64,000 bases of DNA from Streptosporangium pseudovulgare (GCF_014648055.1 NZ_BMQJ01000006.1:1-64000); one strand, 5' to 3'; counted from the first letter of the stretch, positions 35,912 to 45,143 are shown. Translations and numbers: made by a program. Notes: a model not told the origin generated them from the sequence alone.

Positions 35912-37237
35912 CTAGGCGATGTCGGGGCCGGGGGTGTCCACCCCGGTGTGACCCGGCGCGGCGCCCGGGCCGAACGTGTCGCGCAGTTGCAGCTCCTGCT
36001 CGATCACCCCGGCCAGGCGGCGGACGCCCTCGCGGATGCGGTCCGGCTCGGGATAGCAGAACGACAGGCGCATGTTCCGGGTGCCGCCGCCGTCGGTGTA
36101 GAAGCCGGTGCCCGGGACGAAGGCGACCCGCTCGGCGACCGCGCGCGGCAGCAGGGCCTTGGAATCGAGGCCCTCGGGAAGCGTGGCCCAGACGAAGAAC
36201 CCGCCCCGGGGACGGGTCCACGTCATGCCGGTCGGCATCAGGGCGTCCAGCGAGGTGAGCATGGCGTCGCGGCGCTCGCGGTACAGCTCACGGAAGGTCT
36301 TGATCTGCTCGCGCCACGGCTGCACGGAGAGGTACTCGCCGACCGCGAGCTGGGTGAAGGTGGAGTGCGAGAGCACCGCCGACTCCATCGCCAGCACCAG
36401 TTTGTCGCGGATGGCGTGCGGGGCGAGCGCCCAGCCGACCCGGAAGCCCGGGGCCAGGGTCTTGGAGAACGAGCCGAGGTACACCACGCCGTCGGCGTTG
36501 TCGGCACGCAGTGCCCGCATGGGCTCGCCGTCGAAGCCGAGCAGGCCGTACGGGTTGTCCTCGACGACCAGGATGCCGGCGCGCTGGCAGATGTCCAGGA
36601 CCTGCTGCCGGCGGGCCGCGTTGAGGGTCACCCCGGCCGGGTTCTGGAAGGTGGGGATCGTGTAGAGGAACTTGATCGGCGCGCCCGCCGTCCGCAGCGC
36701 GTAGATGGTCTGGGCGAGCGACTCGGGGACGATGCCCTCGTCGTCCATGGCGACGTGGACGACCTTGGCCTGGTAGGCGGAGAAGGTGCCGAGCGCGCCG
36801 ACGTAGGACGGCCCCTCGGCCAGCACGACGTCGCCCGGGTCGATGAAGATGCGGGTGATCAGGTCGAGGGCCTGCTGGGAGCCGACGGTCACCACGACGT
36901 CGTCGGCGCCCGCATCGATGCCCTCCAGGCGCATGACGTCGCAGATCTGCTCACGCAGGTGCGGGTCGCCCTGGCCGGAGCCGTACTGCAGCGCGACCGG
37001 GCCGCGGCGGGAGACGAGGTCGGCGACGAGCTCCCCCACCACGTCGAGGGGCAGCGCGGTGACGTACGGCATGCCGCCGGCCAGCGAGACCACCTCGGGC
37101 CGCGACGCGACGGCGAAGAGCGCCCGGATCTCGGAGGCGACCATCCCGGTTGCCCGTGCGGCGTACCGGTCGACATAGGCGTCGATCCGCGAACCCTGGG
37201 GCGCGACGGTCCGACCGTGATCAGAATCGTGGGGCAC
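35912..37237 (-). CDS. PLP-dependent aminotransferase (LysN/ARO8-like, class I/II)
   Basis: A 441-residue cytosolic fold-type I aminotransferase. Landmarks: VVSLAGGMPYV and ALQYGSGQGDPHLREQI (family 'Y....G...LR'), TVGSQQALDLI, TIPTFQNPAGVTL, VEDNPYGLLGF, the PLP lysine in YLGSFSKTLAPGFRVGW (about 268-284), and C-terminal RLSFCYPEPDRIREGVRRLA. This subgroup includes 2-aminoadipate and aromatic/branched-chain aminotransferases and the MocR C-domain; there is no HTH here. GTG at 37237 follows AGGAGG. The upstream palindrome at 37260-37275 could be an operator. Substrate not assigned. Confidence 0.9.
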   Translation of the reverse strand: MPHDSDHGRTVAPQGSRIDAYVDRYAARATGMVASEIRALFAVASRPEVVSLAGGMPYVTALPLDVVGELVADLVSRRGPVALQYGSGQGDPHLREQICDVMRLEGIDAGADDVVVTVGSQQALDLITRIFIDPGDVVLAEGPSYVGALGTFSAYQAKVVHVAMDDEGIVPESLAQTIYALRTAGAPIKFLYTIPTFQNPAGVTLNAARRQQVLDICQRAGILVVEDNPYGLLGFDGEPMRALRADNADGVVYLGSFSKTLAPGFRVGWALAPHAIRDKLVLAMESAVLSHSTFTQLAVGEYLSVQPWREQIKTFRELYRERRDAMLTSLDALMPTGMTWTRPRGGFFVWATLPEGLDSKALLPRAVAERVAFVPGTGFYTDGGGTRNMRLSFCYPEPDRIREGVRRLAGVIEQELQLRDTFGPGAAPGHTGVDTPGPDIA

Positions 37238-37259
37238 GGTCCACCTCCTAGCTCATGTG

Positions 37260-37275
37260 GAGCACGCGAGTGCTC
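37260..37275. promoter_or_regulatory. Palindrome upstream of the aminotransferase
   Basis: GAGCACGCGAGTGCTC is a perfect 6+4+6 dyad, 23 bases before the GTG start of the aminotransferase on the reverse strand. An operator role is possible; the regulator is unknown. Confidence 0.4.
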
Positions 37276-37440
37276 ATGCCAGAGAAACCAGCGTACGTCA
37301 GTGAATGATGTCGTCTGCGTGGGGGGATGCGACAGTCTGAAACACGGACCCCCACTGGGCTACGATGCCAGCTGGGGACACCGTTTTCGCGGGGTTTTCG
37401 TCATGGCTCGCACTCGTCTCGCCAGGATTGGGGCCAACAG

Positions 37441-38061
37441 GTGTCGCGTCGGCTGGCCAACGTCACTCTCGACAATCTCGACGACCTGCCGCACCGGTGC
37501 CGCCGGTGCGTGTTCTGGGAGCTGGATCCCATGAGCGGCAACCGCGCCGTCGAGGCCGGGGACCCGGCGTTGGAGAAGGAGGCGTGGATCTCCTCCACCC
37601 TCCTGGAGTGGGGGAGCTGCGGGAAGATCGTCTATGTGGACGGCGTGCCCGCCGGGTTCGTGCTCTACGCGCCCCCGCACTACGTGCCCCGTTCGATCGC
37701 CTTCCCGACCTCGCCGGTCAGCGCCGACGCCGTGCTGCTGATGACCGCGCACATCATCCCGGAGTTCTCCGGGGGCGGCCTGGGCCGGATGCTGGTCCAG
37801 GGCGTCGCCAAGGACCTGACCCGGCGCGGGGTGCGGGCGATCGAGGCGTTCGGCGACCTGAAGTGGGAGCAGCCGGGGGCGTGCGTGATGCCCGCCGACT
37901 ACCTGCTCTCGGTGGGTTTCAAGACCGTCCGGCCGCACCTGCGCTTCCCCCGGCTCCGTCTGGAGCTGAAGACCGCCGTGTCGTGGCGTGAGGACGTCGA
38001 GGTGGCCCTGGAGCGGCTGCTGGGATCCATGAACCCGGAACGGGCGCTACGGCCGGTCTGA
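37441..38061 (+). CDS. GNAT family N-acetyltransferase
   Basis: A 206-residue protein. The N-terminus SRRLANVTLDNLDDLPHRCRRCVFWELDP carries a Cys-x2-Cys pair unusual for GNAT proteins. The acetyl-CoA-binding region is LLMTAHIIPEFSGGGLGRMLVQGVAKDL (about 100-127), with the GNAT 'Q/G-x-x-G-x-G/A' loop as SGGGLG. GTG at 37441 is chosen because family members begin VSRRLA; an ATG 38 codons upstream is less likely. It sits between the aminotransferase and trxA, as in related actinomycetes. The acetyl acceptor is unknown. Confidence 0.85.
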   Translation: MSRRLANVTLDNLDDLPHRCRRCVFWELDPMSGNRAVEAGDPALEKEAWISSTLLEWGSCGKIVYVDGVPAGFVLYAPPHYVPRSIAFPTSPVSADAVLLMTAHIIPEFSGGGLGRMLVQGVAKDLTRRGVRAIEAFGDLKWEQPGACVMPADYLLSVGFKTVRPHLRFPRLRLELKTAVSWREDVEVALERLLGSMNPERALRPV

Positions 38062-38127
38062 GGCGGTCTCAGCCGCTTCCCGCCCCGCGCCGCCGTACGC
38101 GGCGGAACGACCGGCATGACCGGCACG

Positions 38128-38201
38128 GCCGTACGGCATCGCGGACATGACCGGTGCCCGGCCGTACGGCACGGCGGACGCGGCCGGCGTGGCCGTACGG
38201 C
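38128..38201. repeat. GCCGTACGGC palindromes in an imperfect tandem array
   Basis: The self-complementary decamer GCCGTACGGC occurs at 38128-38137, 38161-38170 and 38192-38201 within imperfect 31-33-base units. The 359-base gap (38062-38420) contains only this array and the terminator at 38261-38299. Confidence 0.7.
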
Positions 38202-38260
38202 ACGGCGGGGATGATCGGTACGGCGGACGCGGATCGGCGCGGCCGTGCGTCGGCGCGCAT

Positions 38261-38299
38261 GCGAAAGCCCCCTGCCGTGGGGTGGAAGGGGGCTTTCGC
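38261..38299. terminator. Bidirectional terminator between GNAT and trxA
   Basis: GCGAAAGCCCCC (38261-38272) pairs with GGGGGCTTTCGC (38288-38299) around a 15-base loop. It lies between two convergent genes. Confidence 0.85.
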
Positions 38300-38420
38300 G
38301 GGTGGGTGTGCCGCTCGGAAGCGGTGGTACGGCCCGTGCGCCGTGGGGTGCGCCGTGCCGCAGGGGGCCTTTCCCGGCCCGTCCGTCCGGCCCCGCCGGA
38401 GCGGGGCCGCGCGGGCGGTC

Positions 38421-38744
38421 CTAGATGATGCCCTCGAGCTCGCGGAGCAGCATGGCCTTCGGCTTGGCGCCGATGATCTGCTTCACGACCTCTCCACCCT
38501 TGTAGACGTTCAGGGTCGGAATCTGGAGTACACCGTACTTGCCGGCGGTCGCCGGGTTCTCGTCGACGTTCAGCTTGACGATGGTCAGCTTGTCGGCCTG
38601 CTCACCGGCGATCTCTTCCAGGATCGGGGCGACCTGGCGGCACGGGCCGCACCACTCGGCCCAGAAGTCGACGAGGACGGGCTTGTCGTTCTTCAGGACG
38701 TCGGCGTCGAAGCTGGCGTCGGTCACGCTCTTGATGGCGCCCAA
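38421..38744 (-). CDS. trxA: Thioredoxin
   Basis: A 107-residue disulfide reductase with active site WAEWCGPCRQVAPIL (about 28-42) and the cis-Pro in QIPTLNVYKGG. It receives electrons from TrxB, encoded 48 bases upstream in the same operon. Translation starts at TTG (38742-38744), 7 bases from AGGGAG; this TTG gives the standard GAIKSVTDASF N-terminus. The neighbouring sigM operon is thiol-stress linked in actinobacteria. Confidence 0.97.
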   Translation of the reverse strand: MGAIKSVTDASFDADVLKNDKPVLVDFWAEWCGPCRQVAPILEEIAGEQADKLTIVKLNVDENPATAGKYGVLQIPTLNVYKGGEVVKQIIGAKPKAMLLRELEGII

Positions 38745-38792
38745 GGTCTTGCTCCCTTTTCGTGTGTCTCTGTGTCCGGGTCGTCGGTCGGG

Positions 38793-39722
38793 TCAGCTCT
38801 CGCGGTCGGCCAGCCAGCGCTCGGCGTCGAGCGCGGCGGCGCAACCGGTGCCGGCGGCGGTGATCGCCTGCCGGTAGGTGTGGTCGACGACGTCGCCCGC
38901 GGCGAACACCCCGTCGGCGCTGGTGCGGGTCGAGGGGGCGTCGACCTTGATGTAGCCCTCCTCGTCGAGCTCGATCTGGCCCTTGAGGAGCTCGGTGCGC
39001 GGGTCGTGCCCGATCGCGATGAACAGGCCGGTGGCGGCCAGCTCGCTCTCCTCGCCCGTCTTGACGTTGCGCAGCCGGACCCCGGTGACCTTGGCGTCGC
39101 CGAGGACGTCGACCACCTCGCTGTCCCAGACGAAGCGGATCTTGTCGTTGGCGAACGCCCGGTCCTGCATGATCTTGCTGGCGCGCAGCTCGGCGCGGCG
39201 GTGCACGACCGTCACCGACCTGGCGAACCGGGTCAGGAAGGTCGCCTCCTCCATGGCGGTGTCGCCGCCGCCGACGACCACGATGTCCTGGTCGCGGAAG
39301 AAGAAGCCGTCACAGGTGGCGCACCAGGAGACGCCGTGGCCGGACAGGCGCTTCTCGTTGGGCACGCCCAGCTCGCGGTAGCCGGAGCCGGTGGACAGGA
39401 TGACGGTCTTGGCGTGGTACGTGTCGGTGGCGGTCTTGACGACCTTGGGGTCGGCCTGCAGGTCGACCTCGACGACGTCGTCGGCGACCAGCTCGGCGCC
39501 GAACCGCTCCGCCTGCTTGCGGAGGTTGTCCATCAGGTCGGGCCCCATGATGCCGTCGGGGAAGCCGGGGAAGTTCTCCACCTCGGTGGTGTTCATCAGC
39601 GCGCCACCGGCCGTGACCGAGCCCTCGAAGACGAGGGGCCTCAGATCGGCGCGCGCCGAGTACACGGCCGAGGTGTAACCGGCGGGACCCGAGCCGATGA
39701 TGATCACATTCCGGACGTCCAT
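38793..39722 (-). CDS. trxB: Thioredoxin-disulfide reductase
   Basis: A 309-residue NADPH-dependent flavoprotein reducing thioredoxin. FAD motif [16 protein letters not shown] at the N-terminus, redox pair in [14 protein letters not shown] (about 133-146), NADPH motif [16 protein letters not shown], and C-terminal FAD motif [23 protein letters not shown]. Start at ATG 39722; a GTG one codon earlier is equally spaced from GGAAGG. Operon with trxA. Confidence 0.96.
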   Translation of the reverse strand: MDVRNVIIIGSGPAGYTSAVYSARADLRPLVFEGSVTAGGALMNTTEVENFPGFPDGIMGPDLMDNLRKQAERFGAELVADDVVEVDLQADPKVVKTATDTYHAKTVILSTGSGYRELGVPNEKRLSGHGVSWCATCDGFFFRDQDIVVVGGGDTAMEEATFLTRFARSVTVVHRRAELRASKIMQDRAFANDKIRFVWDSEVVDVLGDAKVTGVRLRNVKTGEESELAATGLFIAIGHDPRTELLKGQIELDEEGYIKVDAPSTRTSADGVFAAGDVVDHTYRQAITAAGTGCAAALDAERWLADRES

Positions 39723-39867
39723 CACTGCGGTGCCTTCCCGTCGTCGTTGCCAGTGGCGTCAACAGATACTAAGCGCCGGTGATTCCCCCGCCCGAACCGG
39801 CGCGTCCACCTGCGGTGACGCCGCCTCCACCCGGTCCCCGCCGGGGGACCGCCCCGCATGACGGCCG

Positions 39868-39995
39868 GCCGTACGGCGAGCCGTACCGGCCGTACGGCGA
39901 GCCGCACCGGCGGCGGGGCCGGGGAGAGCGGGGCCGTGCGGCGGGGCGCGGCCGGAAGACGGAGGGCCCGGCACGGATGACTCCGTGCCGGGCCC
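39868..39995 (-). terminator. Terminator of the sigM operon plus two GCCGTACGGC palindromes
   Basis: GGGCCCGGCACGGA (39964-39977) and TCCGTGCCGGGCCC (39982-39995) form a perfect 14-base stem with loop TGAC, about 30 bases past the anti-sigma gene stop. Between it and trxB the decamer GCCGTACGGC recurs at 39868-39877 and 39889-39898. The rest of the gap 39726-40024 shows nothing else. Confidence 0.8.
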
Positions 39996-40024
39996 CGATG
40001 TCCTCGCGGATCGTCCCCGAGGGC

Positions 40025-41047
40025 CTACTTCCAGCGGGCGAAGGCGGGCTTGCGAACGTTCTCGCACTGCGGGCCCACGACGTGCACGCGCACGGTGTTC
40101 TTCGCCTGGTTCTGCCAGAAGACCATGATGTTGGCCTCCTGCCCGTTGTAGAAGCCCTGGTCCACCGCGAACGGGAACTTCCCGATCTTCTTGGAGACCT
40201 GCTGCACGCACTGATCGATCTTGGACGCGTCGGTCGCCTGGGCGGCGTCCACGATCTGTGCCGGGCCGATGTACTCCAGCAGCGAGCCGCTGAGCTCCTG
40301 CTCGGTGTAGTTCCAGTTGCTGTCGGTCAGCTGATAGGCGGGCTCACTGGCCGACGGGGTCAGGGCGAGCGAACCGCCCTGCTCCGGCCCTGACGCGGTG
40401 AGCATGCCGGTCGACACCACGGTCGCGCCGATCACCGCGGCCGCGGCCACGCCCGCCACGGCGGGCAGGGCCCACCGGCGCCGCGCGGCTCCGGAGCCGC
40501 GGCGCCGCCTGACCGGAGCCGGGACCACGGTGCCGTCGTCGCCGACGACTCCGAGGCGGGCGGCCGGAACGGCGGGCTCGCCGTCGAACTCACGGTCGCG
40601 GTCGTCAGCGGCGACCTCCGGCCGCGTGGCGGGGGCGTCGCCGTCCCCTGCCGTTACGGGCCGCGTGACAGGGATCACGGTGCCGTCGTCGCCGACGATC
40701 CCGAGGTGCGCCACCGGCTCCGGCACGGGGGAGGACGTCGTCTCCCACGGCGCGTCGCGCATTATGTCGTCCCAGGCCGGTGCCTCCACCAGGCCTACTC
40801 CACCTCCACGGAAGCTCTCGGCCTCAGCGGCCAGCGCACGGTCGATCCTGAGGGCGACCCCCATCGGCATGGCCGGGGTGGGCGTCGCGGCAAGCACCTC
40901 ACGGACCGCTGCGAGGTCGGCGAGGCTTTCGCCACAGGGATCGCAGATCGCGAGATGCTCGCGTACCTGCAGAGCCGTGGCGGCGTCGAGAAGACCCTCA
41001 GCCAGTTCGGCAAGGGTCTCCAGGTCGTAGTGCGTGTCACCCGTCAC
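40025..41047 (-). CDS. Anti-sigma factor for the adjacent SigM-like sigma factor
   Basis: A 340-residue membrane protein. The N-terminal zinc-binding anti-sigma motif His-x3-Cys-x2-Cys is at His31, Cys35, Cys38 (REHLAICDPCGESL). A cytoplasmic linker (70-190) contains a duplicated LG(I/V)VGDDGTV(I/V)P module at 115-126 and 165-176. One membrane helix spans about 192-212, followed by a 125-residue extracytoplasmic domain with Cys near the C-terminus. Its start overlaps the sigM stop by 11 bases. By analogy to mycobacterial anti-SigM it would hold the sigma factor until envelope or thiol stress. The extracytoplasmic sensing is inference. Confidence 0.9.
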   Translation of the reverse strand: MTGDTHYDLETLAELAEGLLDAATALQVREHLAICDPCGESLADLAAVREVLAATPTPAMPMGVALRIDRALAAEAESFRGGGVGLVEAPAWDDIMRDAPWETTSSPVPEPVAHLGIVGDDGTVIPVTRPVTAGDGDAPATRPEVAADDRDREFDGEPAVPAARLGVVGDDGTVVPAPVRRRRGSGAARRRWALPAVAGVAAAAVIGATVVSTGMLTASGPEQGGSLALTPSASEPAYQLTDSNWNYTEQELSGSLLEYIGPAQIVDAAQATDASKIDQCVQQVSKKIGKFPFAVDQGFYNGQEANIMVFWQNQAKNTVRVHVVGPQCENVRKPAFARWK

Positions 41048-41681
41048 GAAGTTCTGCTCCCTTCGCGGATGAGACGCGAGTGAGGTCTGATCGGTTCCGT
41101 AGGTGGGAAAGAATCGGGGCCAGTTTCGCCCGGCCGCGGGCGCATCTGCTCTTCACGGTGCCGCTCGGCACCCCGAGGACCTGGGCCGCGTCCTCGACGG
41201 AGTAGCCCATCATGTCCACGAGCACCAGCGCGGCGCGCTGGTCGGCGGGCAGCAGCCGGAGCGCGGACGAGACCTCCATGGAGACCTCGCGCTCGGCCGT
41301 CTGGTCCTGCACGGGGGTGTCGCGCTCGGCGGCCTCGACGAGCTCGTCGTCGGCGACCGGGCGGACGGACTTCCTGCGCATGCGGTCCAGGCACGCGTTC
41401 ACCACGATGCGGTGCAGCCACGTGGTGACGGCCGCCTCACCGCGGAAGCTGTCGGCCTTGCGGTAGGCGGAGACGAACGCGTCCTGTACGGCGTCGGCCG
41501 CCTCGTCGGGGTCGCCCAGCGTGCGCAGGGCGACCGCCCACATGCGGTCTCGGTGCCGCTTGACTATTTCACTGAAAGCGTGCGGGTCCCCGGCGATGTG
41601 CCGGGTCAGCAGATCGGCGTCGGACACGGCGGGCCGCGCCATCTGCTCCGCCGCTGGCGGGGTCTCTGGTGGGGAGTTCAC
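41037..41681 (-). CDS. sigM: ECF RNA polymerase sigma factor, SigM type
   Basis: A 214-residue ECF sigma factor. Region 2 spans about 25-100 (HAFSEIVKRHRDRMWAVALR, DEAADAVQDAFVSAYRK, TWLHRIVVNACLDRMRRK), then a linker, then region 4 with the HTH GYSVEDAAQVLGVPSGTVKSR. The gene order murJ-sigM-anti-sigma-trxB-trxA is that of SigM in mycobacteria and Streptomyces. GTG at 41681 is the longest start and lacks a clear Shine-Dalgarno; ATG at 41642 is an alternative with GGAG close by. No obvious ECF-type promoter is recognised upstream. Confidence 0.93.
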   Translation of the reverse strand: MNSPPETPPAAEQMARPAVSDADLLTRHIAGDPHAFSEIVKRHRDRMWAVALRTLGDPDEAADAVQDAFVSAYRKADSFRGEAAVTTWLHRIVVNACLDRMRRKSVRPVADDELVEAAERDTPVQDQTAEREVSMEVSSALRLLPADQRAALVLVDMMGYSVEDAAQVLGVPSGTVKSRCARGRAKLAPILSHLRNRSDLTRVSSAKGAELRDG

Positions 41682-41795
41682 AAGGAAAGTCCTGCTGCCG
41701 GTCCGGGGAGAATCACCACTACGGGATAGATGGTGCCACGAAATCTCCCATGATCGGCAAGAAGCAGGGTAAAAGCGTCCGAATCCGTACAGCTT

Positions 41796-43340
41796 TCACT
41801 TGGCAGCGAGGATCTTCACGTCCACGACCGTGCCGCGGTACTTCCCCTGGAAGGTCGGCATCCTGGTGAACCAGACGCACACGTAACGGCCCTTGTGCGG
41901 GGAGTCGGCGCTGAAGGTCTTCTTGCCCCCGAGGTCGGAGAACTTGTGGACGACGTCCAGGGAGCCCAGGTCGGCGGACGGGCCCACCCGCAGCTCGGCC
42001 GTGCCGCCGGAGCCGGCCCCGAAGTCGACCGTGACCTGCTTGACCGGCACGCTCTCGCCGAGGTCGAGCAGCAGCCCGACGCCCTTCTTCAGGTTGCCGA
42101 AGTCGGCGGAGAAGTAGGACTGGCTGTGCCAGTCGGTGGAGGACTTGCCGTCGACCGCGTTCAGGGCCAGCTCGCTGCGCTCGTCCCCGCCGGTCTGCGG
42201 GTCGAAGCCGGACGCCTTCTGGACCTTGACCTCGCGGGTGGCCGTGGCCGTCGTGGGCGTGGGCTTGGCGGTCGTGACGGCCACGGGCGGCTCGGAGGTG
42301 CCGAGGCTGCGGCCGAGAGTCCAGGCGACCAGGCCGACGGCCACCATCACCAGCAGCACGACGAGGGTCATGGCGACCTTGTTGACCGTCCCGCCGCCCG
42401 CCGGGCGCGGCTGCTGGTACGCCTGCTGGTACGACTGCTGGTACGGCGGCGGGGTGGCGGGCGCGCCGGCCGGGGCCGTGGCGGGCGCCGCCGCGGCGCC
42501 GGTGGGCGCCTCGGCGCGCGAGGCCGTCACCGGCGGCAGGGCCGTCGCGGGCAGCGGCATGGGCATGGGCGTGGGCCTCGGCACCGAGCTGAGCGCCTCG
42601 GCGAGCTCCGCCGGCGTGGTCAGCGGGGTGAGCCCCTTGCGGCTCTCCGGCAGCAGTGCCCGGCAGGTGATGGTGTCGAGGTAACCCGGGATCCCGGCGG
42701 TGACCTGCCGCGGCGTGCAGTAGTGGCCGTCGTCCATGGGGGCGGCAGGCAGCCCGCCCTCCTTCTCCTCGCCCGGCCAGTGGCCGGTCAGCCCGGCGTA
42801 CAGCAGGCGGCCGAGGCCCTCGGTGTCGGTGCGGGCCGGGTCGTCGCCGGTGACCTCCGCCAGGGCGGCGTCGATCCCCACGCCCAGCAGCTTGACCGTG
42901 TTGCCGGAGGTCCATACCAGGTGGTCGGGGGTCAGGCACAGGTGCGCGATGTCCGCCTCGTGCGCGTGGGCCAGCGCCTCGGCGGCCTCGGCGACCAGCG
43001 CGGCGGCCCGCTCGGGCTCCAGTGATCCGGAGGCGACCATGTCGCCGAAGGTCTCGCCGCTCACCCACTCGCTGACGACGTAGGAGCGCCCGTCGTCCTC
43101 GGTGGCGTCGAACACCTGGGTCAGGCGCGGGTCGGTCAGCCGGCTCGCCGCGCGGGCGGCGGTGACGACCTCGTTGAGGCGCGGGAAGTCGGGGTCGAAG
43201 GTGTGGACCGCGACGGGGCGGGCGAGCACCTCGTCGATCGCCTTCCACAGGGTGGCACCGCCGGACTCGTGGACCCGGTCCTCAAGCCGGAAACGGTCGG
43301 CCAGCTTCGCGCCCGGCTCGACGGCGGCGGAGGAACTCAT
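41796..43340 (-). CDS. Pseudokinase with extracytoplasmic discoidin-like domain (MurJ partner)
   Basis: A 514-residue membrane protein. Residues 12-255 are kinase-like but catalytically empty: the VAIK Lys is His46 (RPVAVHTF), HRD reads HLC (133-135, AHLCLTPDHL) and DFG is replaced (LLGVG, 151-155). A Pro/Ala/Gln-rich linker with YQQ(S/A)YQQ repeats (256-318) leads to one membrane helix (322-343) and an outer domain (about 370-514) resembling a discoidin/jelly-roll carbohydrate-binding fold. This matches the C-terminal half of mycobacterial MviN, whose phosphorylated pseudokinase recruits FhaA. Here it is a separate gene 198 bases after murJ. Confidence 0.88.
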   Translation of the reverse strand: MSSSAAVEPGAKLADRFRLEDRVHESGGATLWKAIDEVLARPVAVHTFDPDFPRLNEVVTAARAASRLTDPRLTQVFDATEDDGRSYVVSEWVSGETFGDMVASGSLEPERAAALVAEAAEALAHAHEADIAHLCLTPDHLVWTSGNTVKLLGVGIDAALAEVTGDDPARTDTEGLGRLLYAGLTGHWPGEEKEGGLPAAPMDDGHYCTPRQVTAGIPGYLDTITCRALLPESRKGLTPLTTPAELAEALSSVPRPTPMPMPLPATALPPVTASRAEAPTGAAAAPATAPAGAPATPPPYQQSYQQAYQQPRPAGGGTVNKVAMTLVVLLVMVAVGLVAWTLGRSLGTSEPPVAVTTAKPTPTTATATREVKVQKASGFDPQTGGDERSELALNAVDGKSSTDWHSQSYFSADFGNLKKGVGLLLDLGESVPVKQVTVDFGAGSGGTAELRVGPSADLGSLDVVHKFSDLGGKKTFSADSPHKGRYVCVWFTRMPTFQGKYRGTVVDVKILAAK

Positions 43341-43538
43341 GGGGTCTCCGCGACTGGGGACACGACGCCGCCATCCTCGACGACCGACACGTCAGGACAC
43401 ATCACACTATGCCGGGTGGATCCGCCCACGCCCTCCTGCTTCCATTAGCCGCATGTCGTCACACGCGTCGCACCATGGTAGTCCCGCGCCGGTTCCGCCC
43501 GTGTTCCGCTTGTCAGACGCTTGGGACAAGTCTTGGGG

Positions 43539-45143
43539 TTACCGGCCTACCCGTCCTGCCACCATTCCAACGATCGAGCCGACCTCCGGGATGCGCATCC
43601 GATGCGCGAAGGCCAGATAGAGCACCATACCGAGACCACCGCCCGCGGCGAGCATGATGGCCGCGTTGAAAGGGGTCAGGTCGGCGAGTTCCCTGGTGAT
43701 CCACAGCACGCCGAGCGCGAGCGCCGCGGCCGGCAGGGCCGCGATGTACATCCGGGACAATCCGGCGGCCACCACGCGCCCGTTCAGCCCGCCCGCGCGG
43801 CGGGCGGCCAGTCGCCAGGCCACCACCGTGCCCGCGACGTAGGAGACGGTGAGCGCGAACGCCAGGCCCATGACGACGTACTCGGGGGGCAGGACGGCGG
43901 CGGCCAGGAAGCTGAGCGCGATGCTCACCGCCGTGTTGCCCGCCCCGATGAGGACCGGTGTCCGCGTGTCGCCGAAGGCGTAGAACACGCGCAGCAGGAG
44001 CTGGAAGAGCGAGAACGGCACCAGCGCCAGCCCGAAGACCTGCAGCACGCTGCCGATGTAGAGGGCGTTGGCGGGGTCGTTGTTGCCCCAGGAGTAGATC
44101 AGCACGGTCACGGCCGGGCCCAGCACCATCAGCAGCACCCCGGCGGGAACGAGCAGCGACGCCACCAGTCGCACGCCCGAGGCGAACTCGTCACGGACCG
44201 AGGTCAGGTCGCCCTCGGCGACCGAGCGGCTCATCCGGGGCAGCATCGCGGTGATCACCGAGACCGCGATGATCCCGTAGGGGAGCTGGAAGAGCTGGAA
44301 CGCCTGGGAGTAGGCGGTGTTGCCCGCACCCGGCGCCTCGTCGCCGGCGGCGGAGGCGATGTTGGTGGTGACCAGGAAGCCGAGCTGGGTGATGGTCACG
44401 TACAGGAAGGTCCAGGAGCCGGCCTTGGCCATCTCGCCCAGCCCGGCCTGGCGCAGGTCGAACCGGGGCATGAGGCGGAAGCCCGCCCGGTGCAGCGAGA
44501 CCATCAGCACCAGGCACTGGGCCACGATCCCGAGGGTCGTGCCGAGTCCCAGGACCGTGAGGTCGGAGCCGCTCACCGCGGTGACGTCCGCGCCCGCCGG
44601 GCCCGCCTTCACGTAGTACAGGGCCAGGACGGCGATCATCACGATGTTGTTCAGCACCGGCGCCCACATCGGGGCGGCGAACCGGTCGCGGGTGTTGAGG
44701 ATCGCCCCGGCGAGCGCCCCGACGCCGACGAAGGCGACCTGCGGCAGGAGGTAGCGGGCCAGCGTGACCGTGACCTCGATCCGCTCGTGGCCCCAGTCGT
44801 GGGTGTAGAGGCCGATCAGCGGCCGGGCGAGCAGCACCGCGATGACGGTCAGCGCCACCAGCCCGAGCACGCCCGCGGTCATCAGCCGCTGCTCGTAGGC
44901 CCGTCCGCCGTCGGGGTCGGACTTCTGCCGCCGCACGATCGACGGCACCACGACGCTGCTCAGCACCCCGCCGAGGAGGTAGTCGAACAGGATGAACGGG
45001 ATCATGTTGGCGACGGTGTAGGCGTCGCCCATCTGCGCGCTGCCCAGCGCGGCCACCAGCACCGCCGAGCGGACGAACCCGGTGACGCGGGAGACCATCG
45101 TCCCCGCCGCCATGATCGCGCTCGCGCGCAGGACCCTGCTCAT
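43539..45143 (-). CDS. murJ: Lipid II flippase MurJ (MviN)
   Basis: A 534-residue MOP-superfamily transporter that flips lipid II across the membrane. About 14 membrane helices are visible. The N-terminus ASAIMAAGTMVSRVTGFVRS and the segments DAYTVANMIPFILFDYLLGG and RVFYAFGDTRTPVLIG are typical. The ATG at 45143 follows GGAAGGA; the long open frame upstream to 46628 is a shadow of the DUF6049 gene. The protein ends soon after helix 14, lacking the pseudokinase half fused in mycobacteria, which is the next gene. Confidence 0.95.
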   Translation of the reverse strand: MSRVLRASAIMAAGTMVSRVTGFVRSAVLVAALGSAQMGDAYTVANMIPFILFDYLLGGVLSSVVVPSIVRRQKSDPDGGRAYEQRLMTAGVLGLVALTVIAVLLARPLIGLYTHDWGHERIEVTVTLARYLLPQVAFVGVGALAGAILNTRDRFAAPMWAPVLNNIVMIAVLALYYVKAGPAGADVTAVSGSDLTVLGLGTTLGIVAQCLVLMVSLHRAGFRLMPRFDLRQAGLGEMAKAGSWTFLYVTITQLGFLVTTNIASAAGDEAPGAGNTAYSQAFQLFQLPYGIIAVSVITAMLPRMSRSVAEGDLTSVRDEFASGVRLVASLLVPAGVLLMVLGPAVTVLIYSWGNNDPANALYIGSVLQVFGLALVPFSLFQLLLRVFYAFGDTRTPVLIGAGNTAVSIALSFLAAAVLPPEYVVMGLAFALTVSYVAGTVVAWRLAARRAGGLNGRVVAAGLSRMYIAALPAAALALGVLWITRELADLTPFNAAIMLAAGGGLGMVLYLAFAHRMRIPEVGSIVGMVAGRVGR

